From contig NZ_CP020370.1 in the NCBI RefSeq assembly GCF_002813775.1, positions 4,489,501 to 4,553,500 on the forward strand: a stretch of 64,000 nucleotides of DNA. The letters are read 5' to 3'. Both the position numbers and the translations under genes were made by a program. This document shows positions 1 through 7,354 of the stretch, one piece after another. The notes beneath the pieces were generated by a model. That model was not told the DNA's origin, ran no database searches, and saw only the letters and a program-made list of their open reading frames with translations. The stretch is from Candidatus Thiodictyon syntrophicum. Its GTDB lineage: Bacteria; Pseudomonadota; Gammaproteobacteria; Chromatiales; Chromatiaceae. Position 1 is the first letter of the stretch. Every line of letters starts with the position of its first letter.

Positions 1-174
1 CCGGCGGGGGGGATGGGGCTCAAGCGGGTCCCGGAACTGATCGGCTTCTACGGGCGCGACTGTTGCCTGCTGATCGGCGGGGACCTGCATGCGCAGGGAC
101 AGGACCTGACGGCGACCTGCCGGGGTTTTCTGGAGGCGGCGAAGGCTGCTGCCAGTGCCGCACGATGGAAATGA
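1..174 (+). CDS. C-terminal end of a RuBisCO-like protein (form IV type), partial
   Basis: Reading frame 1 is open from the first base to a TGA at 172-174 and gives 57 residues of a protein whose start lies left of the window. The segment GGMGLKRVPELIGFYGRD followed by LLIGGDL resembles the last beta-strand/helix unit of the RuBisCO large-chain barrel, where a GG-[MI] turn, a helix ending in FYG.D and a [LI]IGG phosphate-binding turn occur. The LIGGDL form rather than the QFGGG of true carboxylases points to a form IV RuBisCO-like protein, known in Chromatiaceae. Only the tail is visible, so catalytic residues cannot be judged; a different member of the superfamily is possible. Confidence 0.6.
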   Translation, partial: PAGGMGLKRVPELIGFYGRDCCLLIGGDLHAQGQDLTATCRGFLEAAKAAASAARWK

Positions 175-188
175 CCGCAGCGCGACCC

Positions 189-277
189 TAGGGTGCGCCG
201 TGCGCACCATAGCGCCATCCGAAACCCTGGCTTCGGCGATGAACCGCAGCCCCTTAAGGTGCGCACGGCGCACCCTA
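189..277. repeat. Inverted repeat, TAGGGTGCGC family, copy 1
   Basis: Arms at 189-208 (TAGGGTGCGCCGTGCGCACC) and 258-277 are perfect reverse complements separated by 49 bases. A related copy lies at 14552-14625 and a sequence variant at 52950-53047. It fills the gap after the RuBisCO-like gene and, lacking a T-run, looks like a REP-type dispersed element rather than a simple terminator. Confidence 0.8.
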
Positions 278-534
278 CGCCAATGGTCCGAGCAATCGAG
301 TCAAGGTGGTACGAGTGACTCGCAGGAGCGGGCGTGACGGGCCGCTAATCGGCTTGCCGCCCCAGGCCGGCGCCGGCCCGGTCGTCGGCCGCGACCGCGA
401 AGCACCAGTCCAGACCGTCACCGAGACATTGGCCGACCGGGGACACCGCCGCCCGCGCCGAGCGGCCCGGCCAGTTGATCAAGCGACGCACCGCTGGGGG
501 GTTTACCGAGGTGGGGCCGAGCCGCAGGACCAAC

Positions 535-1060
535 TCACTGATGGTCCAACGCCGACCAGGCACAGCCGACCCGGGCGATGGTGGGTTCGCAGTAGACCAC
601 GCCCAGGCCGGCCTTGGCCTTGCACCCGATAGGTGTGCGGTGGCAGGCGTTGTAGCCCGCCACCCGCCCCTGCTGCGCGGCGCGCAGCAGCCCGCCCTCA
701 CCGCCGACGGCATCGCCCGCGATATAGATGGGCAGGCGCACCAGGCGCAGGTGTTCCGGGTGATGGAGCGGAACGCCCTGCCCGTCCAGGGCACAGCCGA
801 CCTGGAGCAGATTCAGACGCCCCAGGTCCGCGTGGCAGCCGACGGCGACCAGGACCCGATCGACCAGGGCCTGGTGCGAACCCGCCCGCACCAGCACCGC
901 GGCCGGGGCGCCGCGCCACAGTGGAAACTCACGACGATGGCATCCGCCTGGATGGTCTCACCGCCGGCCCGCAGCGTCGTGGGGCCGATGAAGCGGGCCT
1001 CCCCCTGAATCAGCGCGGCAGGCGGAACCTCAGTGTGTCGTCCGGCGACCGGGAGTCCAC
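535..1060 (-). pseudogene. Decayed FAD/NAD-dependent disulfide oxidoreductase (dihydrolipoamide dehydrogenase-like)
   Basis: Minus-strand fragments in two frames match successive parts of one flavoprotein. Around 960-1030 one frame reads ARFIGPTTL...ADAIVVS, the end of the FAD-domain segment normally followed by ATGS. Near 900 the frame shifts and continues as RVLVAVG, then IYIAGDAVGG, then AGYNA, the second FAD-contact region of lipoamide dehydrogenase and transhydrogenase relatives. The roughly 150-residue NAD domain that should lie between is missing, no GxGxxG N-terminus is seen, and the dimerisation domain breaks off after YCEPTIARVG. The gene is therefore shifted, internally deleted and truncated at both ends. 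It stands alone between two repeats. The exact family (lipoamide dehydrogenase, mercuric reductase or transhydrogenase) cannot be fixed. Confidence 0.6.
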
Positions 1061-1210
1061 GGCGACCTCGCGTGTTTCCCACGGCAGCGCCGGACACCGC
1101 ATCTGATCCATCCAGGGCCCGGCCCCGATGGTACCGCAACAGTGCCACTAGCCGCGCGGACCGGCATCGTCTGCACCGGATCTACGCAACCCGGGGTAGA
1201 AATATTCCAA

Positions 1211-1238
1211 TTGACAAGGCGAGTGCAGCGCCTAGAAT
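1211..1238 (+). promoter_or_regulatory. Sigma-70-type promoter of the ribbon-helix-helix/esterase pair
   Basis: A consensus -35 TTGACA at 1211-1216 and a near-consensus -10 TAGAAT at 1233-1238 are separated by 16 bases. Transcription would start near 1245, before the regulator gene at 1278. This also rules out the TTG at 1248 as the translation start. Confidence 0.65.
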
Positions 1239-1240
1239 AC

Positions 1241-1254
1241 CATCCACTTGGATG
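1241..1254. promoter_or_regulatory. Palindromic operator candidate overlapping the transcription start
   Basis: CATCCACTTGGATG is a perfect 6+2+6 palindrome placed at the predicted start point of the 1211-1238 promoter, with a further GGATG half-site at 1261-1265. Ribbon-helix-helix repressors bind short palindromes of this kind, so self-repression by the next gene is a reasonable inference. Confidence 0.45.
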
Positions 1255-1277
1255 ATATACGGATGGTCAAGCGCCCA

Positions 1278-1691
1278 ATGAGCGTACACGATATTCGTCA
1301 GAAAGTCAGCGAGACCGAGAAGATCACGATCAATCTGGGGCTCGTCGACCTTGGTCAGATCGACCTGCTGGTGCAGGAGGGTTTTTACTCCAATCGCACC
1401 GACCTGATTCGCACCGCGATCCGCAACCAACTGAGCACCCACGCCGAGGTCGTGCGCCAGACGATCGCCCGCAAGAGCCTGGTGCTCGGACTGCAGCACT
1501 ACTCGCGCGCCGATCTGGAGGCGGTGCAGCGGGCCGGAGAGCGACTCCAAATCCAGGTCCTGGGCCTGGCCAGCATCGGCGCCGATGTCTCACCGGAACT
1601 GGCGCTCGCCACCATCGAATCGGTGGTGGTGCTGGGCGCCCTGCACGCCAGCCCCGCCGTCAAGGGCGCGCTTTCCGGACGCATCCGCTAA
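1278..1691 (+). CDS. Ribbon-helix-helix (CopG-like) transcriptional regulator
   Basis: A 137-residue protein. Residues about 15-55 (KITINLGLVDLGQIDLLVQ, then GFYSNRTDLIRTAIRNQL) have the ribbon-helix-helix layout: a short alternating beta strand, a helix, the GFYSNRTD turn typical of MetJ/Arc-fold regulators, and a second helix. The C-terminal 80 residues are helical to hydrophobic and may mediate oligomerisation or ligand sensing. The ATG at 1278 fits the promoter; 1263 is an alternative. The gene is 27 bases upstream of a PHA-depolymerase-type esterase on the same strand, so it probably controls that operon and itself. No catalytic function is visible. Confidence 0.75.
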   Translation: MSVHDIRQKVSETEKITINLGLVDLGQIDLLVQEGFYSNRTDLIRTAIRNQLSTHAEVVRQTIARKSLVLGLQHYSRADLEAVQRAGERLQIQVLGLASIGADVSPELALATIESVVVLGALHASPAVKGALSGRIR

Positions 1692-1718
1692 CCACCAAAC
1701 ACGCAAGGCTGAACCACA

Positions 1719-2879
1719 ATGAACGAACAAATGCTGGCTGGAATGCGCGAGGCGATGTCGCTGCTGCAACGCGACGGCCCCGTCGCCGCGACCGACAAGA
1801 TCCAACAAACGCTGCTGCGCCTGATGCCGGCCGCTACCCCGGGGGGCCAAGCGGCCTGGCGCGGCGATGGCGCCGCGGCTCGCCCCGCGAGGCTGCCGCC
1901 GGTGGTCGAACCCGTGGGGTTCCTGCCGGACTTGCTGGCCAGGTTGCGCACTGAGGCCCCTGGGATCGGGACGCGCTTGGAACTGCCGACCGCGCCGCGG
2001 ACCGACCGGCAGGAGCCCGACAGCACCCAGGCACCGGGCCGGTTCCTGACCGGCTCATTCACCAATCAGGCCGGCACCCGGGCCTACAAACTCTATGTCC
2101 CCACCGCCTGCCATGGCCAACCGCTGCCCCTGGTGGTCATGCTGCACGGCGGCGGCCAGAGCGCGGATGACTTCGCCGCCGGCACCCGCTTCAATGAGAT
2201 CGCCGAGGCCCAGCCCTGTCTGGTCCTGTATCCGACCCAGTCGGCGGCGGCGAACGCGACGCGGTGCTGGAACTGGTTCAAGGCCCCCGATCAGCAGCGC
2301 GACCAGGGCGAACCCTCGCTCATCGCGGGGATGACCAGGGCGGTCATCGAGCAGTATCACGTCGATCCGGCCAGGGTCTACTGCGCCGGCCTGTCGGCGG
2401 GCGGCGCCATGGCCGTGATCATGGGCGCCACCTATCCCGAGGTCTATGCCGCGGTCGGCGCCCACTCCGGAATGCCCTATGCGGTGGCGAGCGATTTCAC
2501 GTCGGCCTTCGCCGCGATGAACGGTGCCGCCGCACCGGCGGCCGGCGCGTGCCTGAAGGGGGTCCCGCTCATCGTGTTCCACGGCGAGCGTGACGAGACG
2601 GTCCATCCGCGCAACAGCGATCACATCGTCGCCCAGGCGATCGGGCAACCCGCGGCGGCCCGGATCACGCAGGGTCGCGCCGGGACTGGCCACAACTACA
2701 CGCACAGCACACACCAGGGACCCGACGGCAAGGTCCTGGCCGAACAGTGGCTGGTGCATGGCGCTGGTCACGCCTGGTCGGGCGGCAGCCGCCGCGGCAG
2801 CTTCACCGACGAGCAGGGACCCGACGCCTCACGGGAAATGATGCGCTTCTTTGCCGCTCAGTCGCGGCCGGTCGGCTGA
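1719..2879 (+). CDS. PHB-depolymerase/LpqC-family esterase (alpha/beta hydrolase)
   Basis: A 386-residue protein in two parts. The first 100 residues are a helical, proline-rich region beginning MNEQMLAGMREAM with no signal peptide. The catalytic domain follows and has the family marks: YKLYVP, LVVMLHGGGQSADDFA (oxyanion-hole region), the lipase box GLSAGG with Ser near residue 226, PLIVFHGERDETVHP, and GAGHAWSGG carrying the catalytic His near 351. The family hydrolyses short-chain polyhydroxyalkanoates or aryl esters. Lack of an export signal suggests a role on intracellular storage polymer, which purple sulfur bacteria accumulate. It is cotranscribed with the ribbon-helix-helix regulator; an AAGG ribosome site precedes the ATG. 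Confidence 0.85.
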   Translation: MNEQMLAGMREAMSLLQRDGPVAATDKIQQTLLRLMPAATPGGQAAWRGDGAAARPARLPPVVEPVGFLPDLLARLRTEAPGIGTRLELPTAPRTDRQEPDSTQAPGRFLTGSFTNQAGTRAYKLYVPTACHGQPLPLVVMLHGGGQSADDFAAGTRFNEIAEAQPCLVLYPTQSAAANATRCWNWFKAPDQQRDQGEPSLIAGMTRAVIEQYHVDPARVYCAGLSAGGAMAVIMGATYPEVYAAVGAHSGMPYAVASDFTSAFAAMNGAAAPAAGACLKGVPLIVFHGERDETVHPRNSDHIVAQAIGQPAAARITQGRAGTGHNYTHSTHQGPDGKVLAEQWLVHGAGHAWSGGSRRGSFTDEQGPDASREMMRFFAAQSRPVG

Positions 2880-2890
2880 TCCCAAAAAGA

Positions 2891-3050
2891 GTATTTAGCC
2901 GCAAATGAACGCAAATGAACGCAAATAAACGCAAATAAGCGCAAATAAATCTGCTGGTTAGCATCGTCGCGGGCGTCACCCGGCCGGTGAACATGCAGCA
3001 AAGGCCAAGTCTCTGATTATTTGCGTCAATTTGCGTTATTTGCGGCTAAA
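2891..3050. repeat. Decamer tandem repeat and inverted copy (GCAAATRAAC family)
   Basis: Five tandem 10-bp units of the form GCAAATGAAC/GCAAATAAAC occupy 2901-2950, preceded by TTAGCC. The reverse-complement sequence (TTATTTGCGT...TTTGCGGCTAAA) lies at 3017-3050. The two arms can pair over about 65 bases of spacer. The array sits between the convergent esterase and gas-vesicle operons and could act as a mutual transcription stop. Confidence 0.75.
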
Positions 3051-3145
3051 CTGCTTTTTCTGGGTTGATTGGCGTGCTGCGCCGCGGCGCCAGGCGGGCG
3101 CCGGACTGCCTTGATCAGCCTCGTACCGCGAAGCTGAATTCACGA

Positions 3146-3910
3146 TTAAAGCCGGATATCCATCTCCACGAAGTTGTGGGGCGCCCAAGGGCCGTTGAAA
3201 TCGAAGGCGTAGTTGTCGTCGAAGGGGTGCGCCGCCTGCTGCACCGCCTGCTCGAACCGCTCCAGGTCCGCCCGCGGCACCAGGCAGGCCAGGTTCATGA
3301 TCTCGGTTTCGACCCGGCACTTGTTGCGCTTGATCTCACGGCAACAGGTACGCAGCACCGTCTCGACCTGCTCGGTGTAGTTCTCCCGGTCCTCGTCGAG
3401 CAGGCGCTCGAAGCGGCTGCCCAGGGTGATCATTTCATCCTGGGTCAGCTTGCCGCCGTCGCGGAAGAAATTGTCGCGCAGTTCCCGCAACTCGCCGTGG
3501 GTACCGACGAAGAACTCGAAGATGTTGGGCACATCCCAGGTCATGCGCAGACCCATCTCGACACTGCCCTCGACCCGTTTCAACTGCTCCAGGAAGACCT
3601 TGCTGTTGTCTTTCAGGATGCGCGCGATCGCCGCGTCATCGTCCGCCACCAGTCCGAAGGCGGCGGGCAGCGGCGTCACCTGTTGCAGCAGTTGCTTCAG
3701 CACCTCCTGGTGCGCCGCCATGTTGCGGCGCTGCGGGCGGATACGCGCGGCCTTCACGGCACTGACGACCGCGGCCACCTGCCCATCCCCGATGCTGTAG
3801 GCCGGCGCCTCCTCCAGCCCGATCGGCCCCAGGGTCAGGGGGCCCTGATCGGGGATGATCGCGTAGATATAACGTCCGGCCGCGGTGGCCTCTTTGTTTG
3901 CCTCTGGCAT
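3146..3910 (-). CDS. gvpF: Gas vesicle protein GvpF/GvpL
   Basis: 254 residues, the usual GvpF/GvpL length. N-terminal GRYIYAIIP and the PLPAAFGLVADDDAAI segment are the family signature; the middle is charged and helical, and the C-terminal FDFNGPWAPHNFVEM is the conserved gas-vesicle motif (F.G.WPPYSFV type). GvpF/L are minor components that bind GvpA and help nucleate the vesicle. It is the last gene of the minus-strand operon, starting 42 bases after the zinc-ribbon gene, with GAGAG as ribosome site. Confidence 0.92.
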   Translation of the reverse strand: MPEANKEATAAGRYIYAIIPDQGPLTLGPIGLEEAPAYSIGDGQVAAVVSAVKAARIRPQRRNMAAHQEVLKQLLQQVTPLPAAFGLVADDDAAIARILKDNSKVFLEQLKRVEGSVEMGLRMTWDVPNIFEFFVGTHGELRELRDNFFRDGGKLTQDEMITLGSRFERLLDEDRENYTEQVETVLRTCCREIKRNKCRVETEIMNLACLVPRADLERFEQAVQQAAHPFDDNYAFDFNGPWAPHNFVEMDIRL

Positions 3911-3952
3911 GGGTGAATCTCTCGCTGGGGGCCGGCGATCGCGACTTTCGGT

Positions 3953-4183
3953 CTACCGCGGCCCGCCTGGGGATGGGACTAAGGCCGCCGGCCCCGCACC
4001 CAACGGGGCCGGGTCCGGGTTCGGGGCGGCCTGGGGGCACGGCGCCATGGCGCGCAGTAGTCCGCGCTCGACGCGGACCATCATCACATTCTTGCACACC
4101 CGGCAGCGCACGGGGCCATGAAAGGTGTCGCCGCCCTGGTCGAGCGGGAGGCAATGACCACAGTAGAAACAGCGCAGGCTCAT
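3953..4183 (-). CDS. Small zinc-ribbon-like protein in the gas vesicle operon
   Basis: 76 residues. The N-terminus MSLRCFYCGHCLPL followed by VRCRVCKNVM supplies two CxxC pairs (plus one extra Cys) spaced as in a treble-clef or zinc-ribbon knuckle; the rest is proline/alanine-rich. It starts 25 bases after gvpV and precedes gvpF, so it is part of the operon by position. I do not recognise it as a standard Gvp protein. It could be a regulator or an assembly factor; only metal binding is suggested by the sequence. Confidence 0.6.
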   Translation of the reverse strand: MSLRCFYCGHCLPLDQGGDTFHGPVRCRVCKNVMMVRVERGLLRAMAPCPQAAPNPDPAPLGAGPAALVPSPGGPR

Positions 4184-4208
4184 CAGTCTAGCCCCCGTCG
4201 CCCGCGGC

Positions 4209-4601
4209 TCAGTAGCGGATCTTTACCGGTTCGTAGTAGGGGGTCTCGGTCTGTTGCACCGACACCTCACCGCGGGCCCGGGCGTGCCGGGGGTCGGGGC
4301 GCGGCACCGCGCGCAACGCCCGGGGGGCGGCAGTCGGCCCGCCGTCCGCCAGGGACTCGATGGATTCGACCCCCAGGAGGGTCAGCAGTTGCTCCTTTTC
4401 CCGGTCGATCTCCGCGCAGCGCGCGTCGATGTTGGTCACCCGCTGCATGGCACTGGCGCGCTCCTGCTGGCGGCGATGGCGCTCCGTCTCCAAGGCGAAG
4501 AGCCGCATGTACATCTTGTGGGGGGTGTGCAGGTCATCGGCCCGGCCGGCGTGGGTCTTGATGTCGCGGACGGTACGTGACGGCTGACTGGATTTTGCCA
4601 T
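4209..4601 (-). CDS. gvpV: GvpV-like coiled-coil gas vesicle accessory protein
   Basis: 130 residues from the ATG at 4601, which follows the gvpN stop codon by one base and has an AAGGGGGT ribosome site inside gvpN. The conserved start is RTVRDIKTHAGRADDLHTPH followed by a long charged helix (MRLFALETERHRRQQERA, later CAEIDREKEQLL) that should form a coiled coil. The order gvpA-gvpC-gvpN-[this]-gvpF equals gvpA1-C-N-V-F1 in the Serratia 39006 cluster, hence the symbol. The role of GvpV is not established. Identification rests mainly on gene order. Confidence 0.6.
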   Translation of the reverse strand: MAKSSQPSRTVRDIKTHAGRADDLHTPHKMYMRLFALETERHRRQQERASAMQRVTNIDARCAEIDREKEQLLTLLGVESIESLADGGPTAAPRALRAVPRPDPRHARARGEVSVQQTETPYYEPVKIRY

Positions 4602-4602
4602 G

Positions 4603-5586
4603 TCAAACCCCCTTCTCGACGGCCTTGGGTCGGCGTGATCGGCCACTGATGCGCGCGATCACCTCGTCGGCCGGTGATTCGGTCAGACTGTTGCCGTCGC
4701 GCCGGACCTTGGCGGAGTCCATGTCCAGGATGTCGCGGCAGATATCGCGGAAGAAGGTGTTGTCGGCCCGGGCGCTGAGCTTGCGGGCGGCCATCACGCG
4801 CGCGATGGCGATACAGGCGCGCAGGGTCGGGCGATGGTGGTTGACACTTTGCTCGCGCAGTTCGCGCACGATGTCGACCACGATGGCGACCTCGCTCAGG
4901 GGTAGGCCTGACTTGGCCTGGGTGACGCGGATCTCGGTCTCCCGGTCATAGTGACCGATCTTCATGGTGATCATGCGGTCCATCAGGGCGTCCTGCGTCT
5001 TGTGGGTGCCCGCGTATTCCTCCGGATTGGAGGTGAAGATCACCCGGAACTCGGGGTGGACCTGGAGATAGCCCGCGCCCTGGTGGCGCCGGTTGGGGAG
5101 ATTTAAGATGCCCTCGCCCAGGATGCTCAGGAAGAGGTTGTTGACCTCCGGGCGGGAGCGGTTGAATTCGTCATAGATCAGGGTCTCACCGTTGATACAG
5201 GCGGTGGTGACCCGGTTGTCGATCCAGAAGGTGCGGACCTCTTCCTCGGTCTTGACCACGGAGTGGATGTAGTTGTCCACCAGGGTGTTGCGCCGGTAGC
5301 CGTTGTCCTGGCCGACCAGATCGGCGACCCCGAACTCGTCGTTGCCGTGGATCAGCTTGACCGGGCGCCCGCGCTTGGCGGCGGCATGAAAGGCCAGGGT
5401 GGTCTTGCCGGTGCCGGCGGGACCGGCCAGGTGCACCGGGTAGCCGGCGTCGAGATAGGCCGAGGCACGGTCGGCCAGGGATTCGACCAATGGCGTGCAG
5501 ACGAACTCCGTGCTCGCCTCGGGCTGCACGTTGTCACTGTTCACCGTGAGGACCTCGGACGCCGGTTGAAGATTCTGCACGCTCAT
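4603..5586 (-). CDS. gvpN: Gas vesicle protein GvpN, AAA+ ATPase
   Basis: 327 residues, MoxR-like AAA+ fold. Walker A GPAGTGKT at residues 55-62, Walker B TLIYDEFNRSRPE with Asp-Glu at 139-140, and RVIFTSNPEEYAGTHKT as sensor-1 region. GvpN is needed for full-size vesicles and is thought to remodel or chaperone GvpA/GvpC during growth. Start at 5586 with an AGGA ribosome site. It lies 178 bases after gvpC and is nearly fused to gvpV. Confidence 0.93.
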   Translation of the reverse strand: MSVQNLQPASEVLTVNSDNVQPEASTEFVCTPLVESLADRASAYLDAGYPVHLAGPAGTGKTTLAFHAAAKRGRPVKLIHGNDEFGVADLVGQDNGYRRNTLVDNYIHSVVKTEEEVRTFWIDNRVTTACINGETLIYDEFNRSRPEVNNLFLSILGEGILNLPNRRHQGAGYLQVHPEFRVIFTSNPEEYAGTHKTQDALMDRMITMKIGHYDRETEIRVTQAKSGLPLSEVAIVVDIVRELREQSVNHHRPTLRACIAIARVMAARKLSARADNTFFRDICRDILDMDSAKVRRDGNSLTESPADEVIARISGRSRRPKAVEKGV

Positions 5587-5764
5587 CGATTCTTATCCTG
5601 GCTCAAAGTGCGCGCGGCCCTGCCACTCGGCGGCTGACCCCACGCGGGTGTTTGGATTCTGGTTCGTTCGGGTTGGATGACGGCCCCGTCGCGGGCACCG
5701 TCTGCGGCACCGGTCCGGCGACGCGCAACGGGCGCACCGGACCGGCAATCGCTACTGCCAATCG

Positions 5765-6535
5765 CTATGGCATGGACTCGTCGCCCGCCCCATGGGTGGG
5801 ACGCGCCTCGTCCATCATCGGCCGCTCCGCCGGCTTCTCCATCGGCTTCTCGGCTGGTTTCTCCATCGGCTTCATGACCGCCTCAGCCGGCGCCGCCGCC
5901 TTGTGCCGCGGCTTGGCCGCCGCCGGCTTGGCCGCTTCCGGTGCTGCCTGCTGGGGCTTGGCCCGTGCCGGGGCCGCGGCCTTGGGGGCCGCACCGCGCC
6001 AGGCCGCCCGACCCGCACTGCGCTCACCGGCGAAGTCACCGACCAGTTGCATGGTGTCGCGCTGGATGTCGGCCACGGCACCGACGATGCCGGAGACGAA
6101 GGACTGACCGGCGGCCCGCACCTCCATCGCCATCACGCCGCGCGCGTGCTTGAAACCGTCCTGCAGCGCGGCGACCTCGTCACGCATCTGCGCATTCGAC
6201 TGGGCACGCTCGTCGCGCGCCTGCGCCGCGGACTCGGCCAGTGCCTCGCGCACGCTCGCCTGACGCTCGGCCGCGGCGACCCGGATGTCGGCGACGGCGC
6301 CGCCCAGACGGGCCAGAAAGGCGTTGCGGTCCGAGCGGGCGGACTCTGCCATGTCGGCATGTTCGGCCCGGAAATCGGCCTGCAGGGTTCCGACCGTGTT
6401 CTTCAAGTCACTGATGAAGGCGTGTGCGGCCTCCGTGACTTCTTGGCGGGTGTCGGCGATCAGGGTTTGACGGGCGATGCGCTCGGACTCGATCTCGTCG
6501 CGCAGCCGCCCCATATCTTCAGTAAAACGGCCCAT
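5765..6535 (-). CDS. gvpC: GvpC-like gas vesicle outer-surface protein
   Basis: 256 residues. The first 170 are a nearly continuous charged/alanine helix with imperfect repeats of about 33 residues (LIADTRQEVTEAAHAFISDL, FRAEHADMAESARSDRNAFL, FVSGIVGAVADIQRDTM), as expected of a protein wrapping the GvpA ribs. Residues about 180-256 are low complexity: Ala/Lys/Pro, then PMEKPAE repeats. The start at 6535 has a strong GAGGAG site. It is the second operon gene and separated from gvpA by a strong hairpin, so it is probably made in lower amount than GvpA. The assignment rests on repeats and position because GvpC is poorly conserved. Confidence 0.75.
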   Translation of the reverse strand: MGRFTEDMGRLRDEIESERIARQTLIADTRQEVTEAAHAFISDLKNTVGTLQADFRAEHADMAESARSDRNAFLARLGGAVADIRVAAAERQASVREALAESAAQARDERAQSNAQMRDEVAALQDGFKHARGVMAMEVRAAGQSFVSGIVGAVADIQRDTMQLVGDFAGERSAGRAAWRGAAPKAAAPARAKPQQAAPEAAKPAAAKPRHKAAAPAEAVMKPMEKPAEKPMEKPAERPMMDEARPTHGAGDESMP

Positions 6536-6640
6536 GGCTTGCTCCTCGTACTAATTGCGAATCTCGGACCCGGAGCAGGCGGGTTCCCGCGCAGCCGTAA
6601 AACCGGGTTCGGCGCGGCTTGCCACCTGACCCGGCACAAG

Positions 6641-6680
6641 GTGCCGCTCAGGGTCGATGCCTAAGGCATCGGAGCGGCAC
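6641..6680 (-). terminator. Strong hairpin between gvpA and gvpC (attenuator candidate)
   Basis: GTGCCGCTC pairs with GAGCGGCAC, and inside it GATGCC pairs with GGCATC around a TAA loop. There is no T-run on the minus strand. Lying 21 bases after the gvpA stop, it could stabilise the gvpA message or stop part of transcription, giving the large GvpA excess over GvpC that vesicles need. Confidence 0.6.
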
Positions 6681-6701
6681 CCCATTGGCGCGAGAGCGCG
6701 A

Positions 6702-6920
6702 TCAGGCCGGCGCCGCCGCCGGGGCGGTGAGGCCAATCGCTTCGGCATACTTCAGGTAGGTCTCAACCGAGGCGATGACCACACGGGCTTCCACGGCGAG
6801 CAGCTCGATACCGACGAGCGAGACCTTCAACCACGCATCAATCACGATGCCCTTGTCCAGAATGCGGTCAACAACTTCGGCCAGGCTGGAGGAATCGGTG
6901 GAGTTGGCGACTTTTGCCAT
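6702..6920 (-). CDS. gvpA: Gas vesicle structural protein GvpA
   Basis: 72 residues, almost invariant family sequence: [20 protein letters not shown], then [20 protein letters not shown], then [20 protein letters not shown]. GvpA is the small amphipathic protein that polymerises into the gas vesicle wall. An ATG 30 bases upstream is in frame, but the start at 6920 matches the family N-terminus and has GAGGG nine bases before it. First gene of the minus-strand gvp operon. Confidence 0.97.
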   Translation of the reverse strand: MAKVANSTDSSSLAEVVDRILDKGIVIDAWLKVSLVGIELLAVEARVVIASVETYLKYAEAIGLTAPAAAPA

Positions 6921-7354
6921 TTTCTTTACCCTCTGAGAGTGATTTGACATGCACGTGATGTGCGCCGAAAGCGAACCTACCGGGCCTGGGTCACATTGCG
7001 CCTCCCTGCGCCCCCACCCCGCCGGGGGAGTCCCCTGATCCGCTTGATACTGCCGGCGGGCTCAGGGCTTCCCGGTGTGGCATCCTGCCGACTCGGTCGC
7101 TTGATGGGTATAGAGCATGGCGCGTGCCAGCGGCGGATAGTGCCGACGACTTCTTTGAAATTACTTTAATATCAATGCCACCGATCGTCACGTCGCACTT
7201 TGGGGCGAGGCGATTCAGGGGGAACGCGCGGCATTTGCTATGGAATCCTTTCCATAACTCTGGCGCTGGACCCCTAGCCGCATCGCTGACCGACCACAGG
7301 TGCAGCGCGAGAGCGAAACCCATCCCCGCCGCGCTCGGCAAGCACGCACCGGCC
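6921..7354. other. Regulatory gap between gvpA and the DUF4062 gene
   Basis: 434 bases with no convincing gene. It holds the leader of the gvp operon, a GC-rich segment near 7010-7030 with runs of C and G able to pair, a sigma-54 promoter candidate (7114-7129, minus) and an A/T-rich stretch at 7150-7180. The plus-strand frame open here from 7124 shows no family resemblance before 7355. Confidence 0.5.
7114..7129 (-). promoter_or_regulatory. Sigma-54 promoter candidate for the gvp operon
   Basis: On the minus strand the sequence reads TGGCACGCGCCATGCT, against the sigma-54 consensus TGGCACG-N4-TTGCW: the GG and GC elements have the required spacing and one defined base differs. It would give a leader of about 180 bases before gvpA. 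No activator site was identified. Confidence 0.4.

Noticed and set aside
1248-1277. Upstream TTG or ATG starts for the ribbon-helix-helix gene
   Set aside because: The predicted transcription start is near 1245, leaving no room for a ribosome site before 1248; homology begins after 1278. The ATG at 1263 cannot be fully excluded.
3953-4183. The zinc-ribbon protein as gvpG or gvpK
   Set aside because: GvpG and GvpK lack CxxC pairs and have different lengths and charge patterns; no part matches.
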